Source of the DNA: an uncultured Rickettsiales bacterium
GTDB lineage: Bacteria > Pseudomonadota > Alphaproteobacteria > Rickettsiales > UBA1997
DNA length: 46,348 bases
Reading direction: 5' to 3'
Assembly (NCBI GenBank): GCA_944391075.1
Contig: CALXSG010000010.1
Location: forward strand, 1 to 46,348
Below the pieces are notes generated by a model. That model searched no databases. It saw only the letters and a list, made by a program, of their open reading frames with translations, and was not told where the DNA came from. Positions 23,445 to 33,479 of the stretch are shown here, piece after piece. The position numbers and the translations under genes were made by a program. Each line of letters opens with the position of its first letter. Within the stretch, counting starts at the first letter, position 1.

Positions 23445-26414
23445 TTAATTGATTAAAAGATTTCTTAAAAAGCCAGGTAAAATAGTTGAAAATTTATTAA
23501 TTTTTATATTCATTTTTTCATCCTTATTTTTAGTAATTTCAAATTTAGATGCAAATAAACCTGCATTTTTTTGTCCAAATATAATATCACTAATTAAAGG
23601 CAATTTATTCATGCCAAACAAACCATTAATGATACCAAGTGGAACAAATAAGCCATTTATGTCAATTTTACTTTCAGAGATATTTACAGTGCCAGATGCT
23701 AATATTTGAAAACCTATATATTTACTACTTGCAACCAGTTCTTTAAGAGTTAAAATATTATCAGAATAAGAGAATTCACCAACTAACTTATCAAAATTAA
23801 TAGCTTTACCCTTTTTTAATTTTTTCTGTAAGTTTTTAAAATTTTTATCTTCATTAACATCAGTTAAAACATCGCTTTTAACATTGTCATTAGGTAATAT
23901 TTTAAAACCATTCTCTAATTGAATAGAACCTTTTATATTATTATTTTTGTCTAAATTGAATTCTATATAACCATTACCATTTTCTAAAGAATTTGTGGCG
24001 CCGGTTGTTGATAGTAATTCACCAAAATTATTAGAAATTATTTTATAGTCATTTTTATTTTGATCAAAAGCAACTTTAATATAATTTTTACTATTCATTT
24101 TTGCATATAATTCCAATATATTTAAATTATTGTTTTTTAAAATAATCATTAAGGTAGGGTTATATATTTTATTTTTATTAGCAAAATTTAAATATTCTAA
24201 ATTTGCTTTTATTGTTGTTTCAGTTTCTACTTCGGTTTTAGTATTATTAGTAGTTACCTTTTTATCTTTTTTAATATTTTTTGTATCAACATTACTTAAT
24301 CTTTCAACTATATTACTATAATTAATATTTTTTCCATTAATTATAATGTTGTTAAAAATTTTATCATTTGCAACGTATGAATTATAAAATATATTGTAAT
24401 TTGAATCATTATATTTGATATCATGTATTGCAATTTCTTGTTCTTTTTTAGTGAAATCAATATAACCACTTGTTTTAAATGTAATGTAATTATTTAATGA
24501 TGTAAATGCTATGTTTTTTACAATCTCCTCATTTTCTAATGTAGCGGAATAATTTATTTTTAAATTTTTTCCTGCCTCTTTAATCATATTTAAAGGTAAA
24601 AATACTAATTCACTATTTGTAAAATCAATATTGCCATAAAAATCATTAGAATTTTGTTTTTTTATAAATGATGAAAAAATATTAGCAGTATTCTTAAAAA
24701 ATGTATTAGGTTTATTTAAAATATTACTGTAGATATCGATTGCTACTTTATCAAAATCTAAATCATCAACCAAAGGAATCTCTATTTTTAAATTAGTTTT
24801 TGTATAATAATCTTGAATAATATTATTTGCGCTTGTTTCAATTATTTTTTTATCGTCTTTATCTATGTGTACCAATAAGTCAGCAAAAGGTCCAGTAACA
24901 TTAGCTTTTATATCAAGCTCTTCATTTTTTTTGTTAAAGTCCATAAATATGTTTCCATTGTTTATTTTTGAACTTAAAACTTTTGCTGAGTCTATATTTA
25001 CATTCATATTATTTTCTGTAAAAATAGCTGTACCATTGATATTTGAAATTTCTGGAAAATAGTTATCGTAGTTTAACAAAATATCTTTCATTTTTATTTC
25101 AGAATATATGGTTTGTAGGCCTGAATCCTTTTTGTTTTTAGAATCTTTAAAATATTTCATATTCATAGTTGCAAAGGCGTTTGGTATATTTCCCTTTATA
25201 ATATGTGTAATAACCCAATCTTTAATACCTTCTTCTTCACCTAGCATTTTGGGCCATAATTTTTGTAAATTTGTAATTGGTAAATTTTGTACTTTAAATA
25301 TAAGATCTACATTATTATAATTTTCACAATCTTTAAAAAATAAATTCATAAAAAAATTTGTATCATTAAAATTAGTTGTTAATGATTTTATTTCAAATTC
25401 TTCAAAATTATTTTTAAAATCAAAATCTAAATTTAAATTCTTAAATGATATTTTGTTATCAAAAAATTGTTTTAAATTAAAATGTCCAGTTTCGGAAAAT
25501 AAACTAATATTTCCATCTACAAAATTAAAATTTTCATCCATATTAAGATTTAAGTTTAAATTAAAAATTAAATCAATATTATTAGCATAGTTATATAATT
25601 TTGTTCCAGCTTGAAATAAATTTTTAAATTGATTTATATCAATATTATAAAGTTTAAGATTACATATTTTGTATTTGTCATTATCGCAATCTAATACTAT
25701 CTTTGATGAATTATTTAAATCATTTATAATAAAATTAATTTCTTGATATATTCGAAAATTTTTATCTGTGAAATCTATTCTAAATATAGAATCATTGAGT
25801 TTTAAAGATAATTTTGTAATATCGTTGTTTAATAATTTTACATTAAAATTATTTAATTTAAATTGCTGTATTATAAAAGAATATTTTGTTGAAGCTATTA
25901 TTTTATCTTGAATAAGTTTAAATATATCTTTGTAATTAAAATTATTTTTGTTATCTAACTGTAATTTTGATTTATTAAGTTCTGTATTAGTATTTGTATA
26001 AATTTTTAAATTAGCATCCATAAAATCAACATTCTTAATATTAATTTTTCCTGTAATTAATTTACCAAAATCAATATTAAAAATTATTTTTTTTACAGAG
26101 AAATCAAAGTTCTCATTTTTGGCGGAAAAATTATTAATATCATATTCTAAATCAAGGTTTTTATTAAATTTTAATAATGAAGTTTCTGGGTTATAATTAA
26201 AATCTATATTTTCAATTTTATTTAATTTTTCTATAATGTATTTATTCAATGGTTCTATTTTTCTAGGTTTTGTTGATAAAATAACAATAAAAAATATAAA
26301 GGATAACAATAACATAAAAATTGTTATTGTGGTAATTTTAAAAACTAAAAAAAATAAATTTCTAATTTTTAAAAAATGTTTAATTTTATAAAAACTTATT
26401 GTTGTATCTGGCAT
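23445..26414 (-). CDS. YhdP/AsmA-like envelope protein (DUF3971 / AsmA-2 type)
   Basis: 989 aa. A short cytoplasmic N-terminus and one TM helix (about residues 25-50, FKITTITIFMLLLSFIFFIV) precede a very long beta-rich periplasmic region, dominated by alternating polar and hydrophobic residues and Asn/Lys-rich from AT bias. The C-terminal segment (about 870-985) contains the AsmA-2 hallmark: GEFSYSDNILTLKELVASSK, GTVNISESKIDINGLFVPLG, LPLISDIIFG, ending INKFSTILPGFLRNL. The middle piece EGIKDWVITHIIKGNIPNAF matches the DUF3971 pattern. Members of this superfamily (YhdP, TamB, AsmA) form bridge-like tubes that move phospholipid between the inner and outer membranes, and that role is likely here. 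It is a single gene. Confidence 0.85.
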   Translation of the reverse strand: MPDTTISFYKIKHFLKIRNLFFLVFKITTITIFMLLLSFIFFIVILSTKPRKIEPLNKYIIEKLNKIENIDFNYNPETSLLKFNKNLDLEYDINNFSAKNENFDFSVKKIIFNIDFGKLITGKINIKNVDFMDANLKIYTNTNTELNKSKLQLDNKNNFNYKDIFKLIQDKIIASTKYSFIIQQFKLNNFNVKLLNNDITKLSLKLNDSIFRIDFTDKNFRIYQEINFIINDLNNSSKIVLDCDNDKYKICNLKLYNIDINQFKNLFQAGTKLYNYANNIDLIFNLNLNLNMDENFNFVDGNISLFSETGHFNLKQFFDNKISFKNLNLDFDFKNNFEEFEIKSLTTNFNDTNFFMNLFFKDCENYNNVDLIFKVQNLPITNLQKLWPKMLGEEEGIKDWVITHIIKGNIPNAFATMNMKYFKDSKNKKDSGLQTIYSEIKMKDILLNYDNYFPEISNINGTAIFTENNMNVNIDSAKVLSSKINNGNIFMDFNKKNEELDIKANVTGPFADLLVHIDKDDKKIIETSANNIIQDYYTKTNLKIEIPLVDDLDFDKVAIDIYSNILNKPNTFFKNTANIFSSFIKKQNSNDFYGNIDFTNSELVFLPLNMIKEAGKNLKINYSATLENEEIVKNIAFTSLNNYITFKTSGYIDFTKKEQEIAIHDIKYNDSNYNIFYNSYVANDKIFNNIIINGKNINYSNIVERLSNVDTKNIKKDKKVTTNNTKTEVETETTIKANLEYLNFANKNKIYNPTLMIILKNNNLNILELYAKMNSKNYIKVAFDQNKNDYKIISNNFGELLSTTGATNSLENGNGYIEFNLDKNNNIKGSIQLENGFKILPNDNVKSDVLTDVNEDKNFKNLQKKLKKGKAINFDKLVGEFSYSDNILTLKELVASSKYIGFQILASGTVNISESKIDINGLFVPLGIINGLFGMNKLPLISDIIFGQKNAGLFASKFEITKNKDEKMNIKINKFSTILPGFLRNLLIN

Positions 26415-26700
26415 TTAAAAATATATTTTACATCTATGTATTTTTTATGACTATAATTATTTAAAATCAATAAAAATATAAAATAATTTTATTTTATATT
26501 TTGATGTAAATAGAAATATTTTTTATATTATATAATATAACTTTTCTTAATAGTTTTTTTAATAAAATTAATATTTTTTTTGTAAATAAATAATATTTTT
26601 AAAACTTTAAATTTAAATATTTTAAACTATTTGATTAATTACTTGATTTTTTATTTTTAAAATCAATACTTAATATGTTTTATTAATAAAAATTTTGATA

Positions 26701-28200
26701 ATGGAAAATTTACTTGATTATACAAAAGTTTCTCAAACAGCTGATGAACAGAAACTTAATAAATTAAAAGCTCTTATAGAAGCTGGTATTGAACCATACC
26801 CACATACATATAAAAAAGATATAAATTCTAAAAAGTTAAAGGAAACATATGAATATGTACAAGCTGGTGAGAAATTAGAAGACAAGGTTTATAAAATTGC
26901 TGGAAGATTAATGCTTAGAAGAGATATGGGAAAAGCTATGTTCCTTGATGTTTACGATGAAGATGGCAAAATACAAATCTATTTATCAAAACCAGAATTA
27001 AGTGAAGAAGATCAAAAATTATTGCCATTATTAGATATTGGTGATTTTATAGGTATTGAAGGTTATGTTTTTAGAACTCACAAAGGTGAATTAAGTTTGC
27101 ATTGTAAAAGCATAAAATTATTATCTAAATCAATTGCAAGTTTGCCTGAAAAATTTCACGGCTTAACTGATACAGAATTAAAATATAGACAAAGATTCAT
27201 AGATTTAGCTATGGACTTAGAAGTTAGAGAGAATTTCAAAAAGAGAAGTATGATTATTTCAACAATTAGAAAGTTTTTAGATGATAAAGGCTTTTTAGAA
27301 GTTGAAACACCAATTTTACAACCAATTTATGGTGGAGCTTCCGCTGAACCATTTACAACACATCATAATGCATTAGATATGACATTATATTTAAGAATTA
27401 GTGTTGAAACATATTTAAAAAGATTAATTGTTGGTGGTTATGAAAAAGTTTATGAAATTGGTAGAAATTTTAGAAACGAAGGCACGGATACCACACATAA
27501 TCCTGAATTTACAATGATTGAATGGTATGAAGCATATACTGATTATACAGATCAAATGAAAAATGTTGAAGAATTATTAGAATCTATTGTAAAAAAAGTA
27601 AATAATGGTTCAACTATTATTAAATACAAAGATATGGAAATTGATTTCAAGGCACCATTTAAGAGATTAAGTATTTATGATGGTTTAAAAGAATATGCTA
27701 AAATAGATCCAGAAACAATCACAAAGAATGATTTAATTAAAGAAATCAGAAAATATACTGATGATGTTGAAGATAAAAAAAGCAAAGGTGAATTATTATT
27801 ACAATTATTTGAAGAAACTTGCGAACAACATTTAATTCAACCTACTTTTGTTATTGATTATCCATTAGAGGCTTGCCCTTTAACAAAAATCCACAGAAAA
27901 GATAGCACATTGGTTGAAAGATTTGAATTATTTGCTGGTTGTGTTGAATTAGCTAATTCTTATTCTGAATTAAACGATCCAATAGATCAATATAAAAGAT
28001 TAAAACAACAAGAAGAAAATAGAGGTTTTGATGCTGAAGCTATGCCTATGGATGAAAACTTTATTCATGCATTAGAAATTGGTATGCCTCCTTTGGGTGG
28101 TGTTGGTATTGGTATAGACAGATTAGTTATGTTTATGACATCTACACCTAATATCAAAGATGTATTATTATTTCCAACATTGAAAAAAGTTAATAAATAA
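26701..28200 (+). CDS. lysS: Lysyl-tRNA synthetase, class II
   Basis: 499 aa from ATG 26701. An upstream in-frame TTG at 26695 would add only two residues and is less likely. An N-terminal OB-fold (about residues 55-150, VYKIAGRLMLRRDMGKAMFL) precedes the catalytic core. Class II motifs: ETPILQPIYGGASAEPFTTH (motif 1 region), FRNEGTDTTHNPEFTMIEWY (motif 2), and GVGIGIDRLVMFMT (motif 3), plus ELANSYSELNDPIDQYKR in the lysine pocket. The enzyme charges tRNA-Lys in the cytosol. The 286 bp upstream of it (26415-26700) are almost pure A+T and I find no other gene there. Confidence 0.97.
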   Translation: MENLLDYTKVSQTADEQKLNKLKALIEAGIEPYPHTYKKDINSKKLKETYEYVQAGEKLEDKVYKIAGRLMLRRDMGKAMFLDVYDEDGKIQIYLSKPELSEEDQKLLPLLDIGDFIGIEGYVFRTHKGELSLHCKSIKLLSKSIASLPEKFHGLTDTELKYRQRFIDLAMDLEVRENFKKRSMIISTIRKFLDDKGFLEVETPILQPIYGGASAEPFTTHHNALDMTLYLRISVETYLKRLIVGGYEKVYEIGRNFRNEGTDTTHNPEFTMIEWYEAYTDYTDQMKNVEELLESIVKKVNNGSTIIKYKDMEIDFKAPFKRLSIYDGLKEYAKIDPETITKNDLIKEIRKYTDDVEDKKSKGELLLQLFEETCEQHLIQPTFVIDYPLEACPLTKIHRKDSTLVERFELFAGCVELANSYSELNDPIDQYKRLKQQEENRGFDAEAMPMDENFIHALEIGMPPLGGVGIGIDRLVMFMTSTPNIKDVLLFPTLKKVNK

Positions 28201-28224
28201 TAATTAATTATTTATAAAATTTGT

Positions 28225-28259
28225 TCGTCCATATATATTTAAGTGTGGACGATTTTTTT
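28225..28259 (+). terminator. Rho-independent terminator of lysS
   Basis: Stem TCGTCCA / TGGACGA (28225-28231, 28246-28252), 14-nt loop, then seven T. It is 24 bp after the lysS stop. Confidence 0.85.
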
Positions 28260-28285
28260 GCTATTTTTAATTTTTATTTTTTTAC

Positions 28286-28322
28286 TTGACATTTAAAAAT
28301 ATTGTTAAATAATTTAATTATT
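28286..28322 (+). promoter_or_regulatory. Promoter and candidate MarR operator of the efflux operon
   Basis: A perfect TTGACA (28286-28291) with 16 nt to AATAAT (28308-28313). The -10 lies in the palindrome AATAATT-T-AATTATT (28308-28322), a plausible operator for the MarR protein encoded 11 bp downstream. In such AT-rich sequence palindromes arise easily, so the operator call is tentative. Confidence 0.5.
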
Positions 28323-28332
28323 AAAATATTTA

Positions 28333-28782
28333 ATGATTTTAAATATGAATATGGAAGAAGTTATAATTGAAGCCGATAAACAGATGTTAATAACAAATCG
28401 TTTAAGGAATAAAATTATAAAGCAAACCACTTTTAATGAAGATTTGCCTAGACAAAAAATGATGGCATTGGTTGATTTAAAATTTTTGGGCAGATCTAAA
28501 TTAAAAGATATAGCTGAAGAAGTATCTGAATCTAGACAAACATTATGTATAATGTATAATAGTTTAGAAAAAGATGGTTATGTTAAAAGAGAAACAGATG
28601 AAAAAGACAGGAGAAATACCTTTTATTCAATTACAAAAAAAGGTGATGATTTATTAGAAGAAAGAAAAAAGATAATCATGAAAACCTTGTCTATCTTGTT
28701 AAATGAATTAAATGAAGAAGACTTACAAAAATTTGGTGAGGCTTTAAAAACTATCAATAAAATTATAGAGGAGTATTTTTAA
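28333..28782 (+). CDS. MarR family transcriptional regulator
   Basis: 149 aa winged-helix regulator. The DNA-reading region is KLKDIAEEVSESRQTLCIMY (about residues 57-76), followed by the wing NSLEKDGYVKRETDEKDRRN-TFYSITKKG, whose D-x-R pattern (DEKDRR) is the family signature. The C-terminal helix supports dimerisation. MarR proteins repress neighbouring genes until a phenolic or drug ligand binds. It is the first gene of an operon with macA, macB and a TolC-type channel, so it very likely controls that efflux system and itself. Alternative in-frame Met codons at 5 and 7 make the exact start uncertain. Confidence 0.88.
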   Translation: MILNMNMEEVIIEADKQMLITNRLRNKIIKQTTFNEDLPRQKMMALVDLKFLGRSKLKDIAEEVSESRQTLCIMYNSLEKDGYVKRETDEKDRRNTFYSITKKGDDLLEERKKIIMKTLSILLNELNEEDLQKFGEALKTINKIIEEYF

Positions 28783-28787
28783 TTAAT

Positions 28788-29963
28788 ATGATGAATAATA
28801 ATAAAACTATAAGTAAAAAGAAATTATTGGTTTATATTTTAATTCTTTTGGTGGTTGTTTATTTTGTATATAACTATTTTAAACCTAAAAATGATATTGT
28901 TTATATGACACAAAAGGTTGAAAGACAGAGTATTGAAGATACTGTTAGTGCTACTGGTGAAATTGGTGCTATGGAGTTGGTAGATGTCGGTGCTCAAGTT
29001 TCTGGTGAAATTCAAAAATTATATGTTGAATTAGGACAAAAAGTTAAAAAGGGTGATCCAATAGCACAAATAGATTCCACAACTCAACAAAACGAAGTTG
29101 ACATTAATAAGGCAAAATTGGAAAGTTACAAAGCTCAATTAAAAGCTGCAAAAGTTTCTTTTAAGGTTGCTGCACAACAATATGAAAGAGCTAAAAAATT
29201 AATGAAAAGTAATGCAATATCAAAAGAATCATTAGAAGATTTTGAAAATGCATATGCTACTGCACAATCTAATCTATCGCAAGTAGAATCTTTATTAAAA
29301 CAAACAGAAATTAGTTTAAGTACAGCTGAAACTAATTTGGGTTATACTCAAATTTCTGCTCCTATGGATGGTACTATTGTTTCTATTCCCGTGGAAGAAG
29401 GACAAACAGTTAACTCTGCAATGACTACACCAACAATAGTTCAAATAGCAGATTTAACAAAAATGGAAATTTTAATGGAAATATCAGAAGCTGATGTTAC
29501 AAAGATTAAACCCGGTTTAAAGGTTAGTTATAGTATTTTAGGAAGTTCTAAAACTTATGATACAACTTTAAAATCAATTGACCCAGGTTTAACTTTATTA
29601 ACGAATGGTGAATATACAGGAGTTGTTGGCTCTGATCAAGCAGTTTACTATTATGGTAGATTAGAGATACCTAATGATGATGAAAAATTAAGAATAGGTA
29701 TGACAACTGAAAATACAATTTATGTAAATAGTGCCTATAATGTCTTAACTATCCCTACTATGGCTGTATATAAAAAAGGTAATGATATATATGTAAAAGT
29801 TCTTAAAGACGGTCAAGTAGAAGAAAGAAAAATAGAGCCTGGTGTATCTAATAGTACTACATTAGAGGTAAAAAGCGGTGTGAGTGAAGGTGAAGAAGTA
29901 GTATTATCATCATTATCTACTGCTGAAATTAATGAAAAAGTAAATAAATTTGCTAGAAGGTAA
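28788..29963 (+). CDS. macA: Periplasmic adaptor (membrane fusion protein) of MacA type
   Basis: 391 aa. An N-terminal TM anchor (LLVYILILLVVVYFVYNYF, about residues 13-31) is followed by a lipoyl-like half (ATGEIGAMELVDVGAQVSGE-IQKLYVELGQKVKKGDPIAQ), a coiled-coil hairpin (about 100-185), the second lipoyl half (LGYTQISAPMDGTIVSIPVE-EGQTVN) and beta-barrel/membrane-proximal domains (VSYSILGS, YYGRLEIPNDDEKLRIGMTT). The sequence SAPMDGTIV and VGAQVSGEI are typical of MacA. It couples MacB in the inner membrane to the outer-membrane channel. It starts 5 bp after marR and ends 6 bp before macB. Confidence 0.9.
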   Translation: MMNNNKTISKKKLLVYILILLVVVYFVYNYFKPKNDIVYMTQKVERQSIEDTVSATGEIGAMELVDVGAQVSGEIQKLYVELGQKVKKGDPIAQIDSTTQQNEVDINKAKLESYKAQLKAAKVSFKVAAQQYERAKKLMKSNAISKESLEDFENAYATAQSNLSQVESLLKQTEISLSTAETNLGYTQISAPMDGTIVSIPVEEGQTVNSAMTTPTIVQIADLTKMEILMEISEADVTKIKPGLKVSYSILGSSKTYDTTLKSIDPGLTLLTNGEYTGVVGSDQAVYYYGRLEIPNDDEKLRIGMTTENTIYVNSAYNVLTIPTMAVYKKGNDIYVKVLKDGQVEERKIEPGVSNSTTLEVKSGVSEGEEVVLSSLSTAEINEKVNKFARR

Positions 29964-29969
29964 TTGATT

Positions 29970-31913
29970 ATGACTACTATTCTTGAATTAAAAGATATAA
30001 ATAAATATTATGGTAACGGAACAAATAGAGTTCATGTACTAAAAAATATTAATATATCGATAGAGAAGGGTGATTTTGTTGCTATAATTGGACAGTCAGG
30101 TTCCGGAAAATCAACATTAATGAATATTATAGGTTGTCTTGATAGTCCATCATCTGGAACGTATACTATCAATGGTGTTAATGTTGCACACATGGAAAAG
30201 GATTTATTGGCTGAAATGAGATGTAGAACTTTTGGTTTTATATTTCAAAGATATAATTTATTAAGTAATTTAGATGCTGTTGATAATGCTGCTTTACCTG
30301 CTGTATATTCAGGACTTGATTATACAAGTAGAACTGCAAGAGCCACAAAAATTTTAGAAAATTTAGAGTTAGGAAATAGATTAAAAAATAAACCTAGTGA
30401 ACTCTCTGGTGGACAACAACAAAGAGTTAGTATTGCTAGAGCATTAATGAATGGTGGTGAAGTTATACTTGCTGATGAACCAACTGGAGCTTTGGATTCA
30501 AAAAGTGGTGAAATGGTTATGAAAATTATAAAAGACCTCTATAAAAAAGGTCATACTATAATTCTTGTTACTCATGATAAAAAAATTGCATCACAAGCTA
30601 GTAGAATTATTGAAATAAAGGATGGTGAAGTTTTATCTGATAAAAGAAAATCTGATGAATTTTATAAACTTGTCGATGAAGTACAAGGTATAAAAAGAAG
30701 TAAAATGGGCTATTTAAAATATAGATTTTCAGAAGCTTTTAAAATGTCAATTCAAGCCATATTTTCTCACAAACTAAGATCATTACTTACAATGTTAGGT
30801 ATTATTATTGGTATTACATCAGTTGTTTCTGTTGTAGCATTAGGTAATGGATCACAAGCAAAAGTTATGGAAAATATTAGTTCAATGGGAACAAATACAA
30901 TTACAATACTTCCTGGTACTGGCTTTGGTGATCGTAGATCTATGAAAATTAAAAGTTTAAAAATTGCAGATTCCGAGTATTTATCACAACAAGGTTTTAT
31001 TGACAGTGCAACACCTAATGTATCAGCTGCTGCTAATTTATTATATGGGAATTATTCTGCAACAGCAAGTTTAAGGGGTGTTGGTTATCAATATTTTGAT
31101 GTTTTTGGAAAGACTTTTGCGATGGGAAGACCTTTTACAGAAGAAGAAGTTGATACTGTTGCTTCTGTTGTTGTTATTGATGATAATGCTAGAAAGGAAT
31201 TATTTGAGAACGATCCTAACCCAATTGGCAAAGTTATTATTTTTAATAAAAAACCTTTAAAGATTGTTGGCGTATTAGAAAAAGATAAAAACACAGGACC
31301 AATGTCGGAAACTATTACATTGTATTCACCATATACAACAACAATGAGAAAAATTACAGGTACAAATGATATCAATTCCATTACTGTAAAAGTTTCTGAT
31401 TTTGTTAATTCACAAGTAGCAGAAGATAGTATTGAAAAGATACTTACTGCTTCTCATAGGAAAAAAGATTTTTTTATGATTAATAGTGATAGTATTAAAC
31501 AAACAATAGAAGAAACAACTAATACCATGAAATTAATGATTTCTTGTATAGCTGTTATTTCTTTAATAGTTGGTGGTATTGGTGTTATGAATATAATGTT
31601 GGTTTCTGTTACAGAAAGAACAAAAGAAATTGGTATAAGAATGGCTATTGGTGCTAAACAACATAATATTCTGGAACAATTTTTAATAGAAGCTATATTG
31701 ATATGTATGATAGGTGGCTTTTTAGGAATAATTTTATCAATATCAATTGGTGTTGGTTTTAATATGTTTTCTAATGATTTTAGTATGATTTTCTCTGGAA
31801 CGTCAATTGTTTTAGCATTGCTTTGTTCTACGGCAATAGGTGTAATTTTTGGCTATATGCCAGCAAAGAATGCTTCAAACTTAAACCCAATAGACGCGTT
31901 AGCAAGAGAATAA
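29970..31913 (+). CDS. macB: MacB-type ABC transporter (ATPase fused to permease)
   Basis: 647 aa from ATG 29970; an in-frame TTG at 29964 is a less likely start. ATPase domain first: Walker A GQSGSGKST (about residue 40), signature ELSGGQQQRVSIARAL (about 145), Walker B VILADEPTGALDSKSGE, His loop VTHDKK. Then the permease: TM1 (KLRSLLTMLGIIIGITSVVS, about 270), a large periplasmic MacB domain (about 295-520), and three further TM helices (MISCIAVISLIVGGIGVMNI, AILICMIGGFLGIILSISIG, SIVLALLCSTAIGVIFG) with TERTKEIGIRMAIGAKQ between. MacB drives export of macrolides, peptides or other substrates across the outer membrane by mechanotransmission. Substrate unknown here. Confidence 0.93.
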   Translation: MTTILELKDINKYYGNGTNRVHVLKNINISIEKGDFVAIIGQSGSGKSTLMNIIGCLDSPSSGTYTINGVNVAHMEKDLLAEMRCRTFGFIFQRYNLLSNLDAVDNAALPAVYSGLDYTSRTARATKILENLELGNRLKNKPSELSGGQQQRVSIARALMNGGEVILADEPTGALDSKSGEMVMKIIKDLYKKGHTIILVTHDKKIASQASRIIEIKDGEVLSDKRKSDEFYKLVDEVQGIKRSKMGYLKYRFSEAFKMSIQAIFSHKLRSLLTMLGIIIGITSVVSVVALGNGSQAKVMENISSMGTNTITILPGTGFGDRRSMKIKSLKIADSEYLSQQGFIDSATPNVSAAANLLYGNYSATASLRGVGYQYFDVFGKTFAMGRPFTEEEVDTVASVVVIDDNARKELFENDPNPIGKVIIFNKKPLKIVGVLEKDKNTGPMSETITLYSPYTTTMRKITGTNDINSITVKVSDFVNSQVAEDSIEKILTASHRKKDFFMINSDSIKQTIEETTNTMKLMISCIAVISLIVGGIGVMNIMLVSVTERTKEIGIRMAIGAKQHNILEQFLIEAILICMIGGFLGIILSISIGVGFNMFSNDFSMIFSGTSIVLALLCSTAIGVIFGYMPAKNASNLNPIDALARE

Positions 31914-31940
31914 TTAATAAAATATATAATGGAGTAATTT

Positions 31941-33389
31941 ATGAAAAAGAAAATATTATTTTTAACATCCTTATGCTTAACATTCGGCTGTGTATCTGGT
32001 AAATATAAGCCATTAGATTTAACAGAAGAATTAAATTACAATAATAAAAATGCAAATACAACAAATGGTGAAGAAAATGAAATCATCGAAGAAAATGTTG
32101 AAGAATATACTGTAAATAATGAATGGTGGAAAGAATATAACAACGAAGAACTAAATAATTTAATAGATTTAGCCTTAAAAAATAATCCTGATTATATAAG
32201 AGCTGGTTTAAATGTTAATACCGAACTTTATAAATTAAGATCTTCAAAAACATCCTTATTTCCAACTTTAAGTGGTAGTCTTGGTGCTTCAAGTTCTAGA
32301 AATATTTATGAACATGATGATTTTACTAATAGTTTTTCTGGTGAATTTGGTATAAGTTATGAAATAGATTTATACGGAAAAATTAGAAATTCTGTCAGTG
32401 CACAAGAGTTTGAATATCAAGCTACTACAATGGATAGAGATACTGCAAAAATTTCATTAATAAATAATGTTATAGATTTATATTATAATATAGTTTACTT
32501 AAAAGACTCTATTAATATTAGAGAAAATACCTTGAATAATTATAAAAAAATACTAGAAATTACACAAGCTAAATATAATAGCGGAAGTATTGATAATTAT
32601 GAACTTTTACAAGTACAACAAAATGTAAAAACTGCTGAAAGCGATTTAATAAGTTTAAATACAACATTAGCTGAAAATGAACAAACATTAAGAAACTTAT
32701 TGAATCTCAAACCGGAAGATACACTAAGTATTAAAAATTATGATTTAGTATCAATGAAAAATATTGGTGTTGATTTAGATATTCCTGTATCTGTATTGTC
32801 AAATAGGCCAGATTTACAAGCTAGTCAATATAGATTAGAAAAAGCTTTCAAGAATTTAAAAGCTGAAGAAAAAAGTTGGTATCCAAGTATTAGTATTAAT
32901 GGTATTATTAATTCCTCTGCTGAAAAAGCTAGAAATACTTTTGAATTCCCATTTATATTAGGAAGTGTAGGGATAGATTTGCCTTTTTTAGATTGGAATA
33001 ACGTTTGGAGTAATGTAAAAATAAGTGAAATTGAATATCAAACTGCATTAGTAAATTTTAAAGAGTCTATTAATGTTGCAGTCAATGAAGTTGCTTATTA
33101 TTACACAGCTTATAATAATGCAGAGAGTATATATAATAATTCTAAAAAGAAATATGATGATAGTGAAATTATGACACAATATTATATTGATAGATATGAT
33201 TTTGGTAAAGTAGAATTAAAAGATTTGTTAACTCAAATAAATTCTAAAAATTCTTCAAAGATGGAATTAATACAGAACAAATATCAATATATAAAATATG
33301 AGAATTTAATTTATAAAGCATTAAATGGTAAGTACGATTTAAAAACTGTTGATGATGTAGTTGCTGAAGAAATTGTTGCTGAAAAATAA
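31941..33389 (+). CDS. TolC/NodT-family outer-membrane efflux lipoprotein
   Basis: 482 aa. The signal peptide ends in a lipobox (LCLTFGCVSGK, Cys at about 17), as in NodT/OprM-type channels. Two outer-membrane efflux protein repeats follow, with EWWKEYNNEELNNLIDLALK-NNPD near residue 62, QAKYNSGSIDNYELLQVQQN, then PVSVLSNRPDLQASQYRLEK and QYYIDRYDFGKVELKDLL in the second repeat. It forms the trimeric outer-membrane duct for the MacAB pump encoded just upstream (27-bp gap with a GGAG ribosome binding site). Length matches the family. The last residues (VVAEEIVAEK) are a short acidic tail. Confidence 0.9.
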   Translation: MKKKILFLTSLCLTFGCVSGKYKPLDLTEELNYNNKNANTTNGEENEIIEENVEEYTVNNEWWKEYNNEELNNLIDLALKNNPDYIRAGLNVNTELYKLRSSKTSLFPTLSGSLGASSSRNIYEHDDFTNSFSGEFGISYEIDLYGKIRNSVSAQEFEYQATTMDRDTAKISLINNVIDLYYNIVYLKDSINIRENTLNNYKKILEITQAKYNSGSIDNYELLQVQQNVKTAESDLISLNTTLAENEQTLRNLLNLKPEDTLSIKNYDLVSMKNIGVDLDIPVSVLSNRPDLQASQYRLEKAFKNLKAEEKSWYPSISINGIINSSAEKARNTFEFPFILGSVGIDLPFLDWNNVWSNVKISEIEYQTALVNFKESINVAVNEVAYYYTAYNNAESIYNNSKKKYDDSEIMTQYYIDRYDFGKVELKDLLTQINSKNSSKMELIQNKYQYIKYENLIYKALNGKYDLKTVDDVVAEEIVAEK

Positions 33390-33417
33390 TATTTTTTACT
33401 CCTTATTATATTTAATG

Positions 33418-33445
33418 GCGGTATAACTTAATTATGCCGCTTTTA
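33418..33445 (+). terminator. Terminator of the marR-macAB-tolC operon
   Basis: Stem GCGGTATAA / TTATGCCGC (one G-U), 5-nt loop, then TTTTA. It lies 28 bp past the channel gene and is followed 5 bp later by REP-like palindrome copy B. Confidence 0.8.
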
Positions 33446-33450
33446 TTGTA

Positions 33451-33479
33451 ATCTAAAACTCCCGGTTAGACCGGGGGTT
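33451..33479. repeat. REP-like palindrome, copy B
   Basis: 29 nt align without gaps to 17919-17947, with three differences. Two of them (A to G and T to C) are in paired positions, turning an A-T pair into G-C, and the third makes a G-U pair, so the hairpin is kept (9-bp stem, loop TAG). Both copies directly follow a terminator. Similarity may continue weakly into the next 20 bp (TTAG...ATGAA in both). Confidence 0.75.

Noticed and set aside
26415..26700. Possible gene or RNA in the gap before lysS
   Set aside because: The region is almost pure A+T with frequent stops in all frames and no stable GC-containing hairpin.
26695..26700. Upstream TTG start for lysS
   Set aside because: It adds only two residues (MI) before a normal ATG and has no better ribosome binding site. 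The TTG start six bases ahead of the macB ATG was rejected for the same reason.
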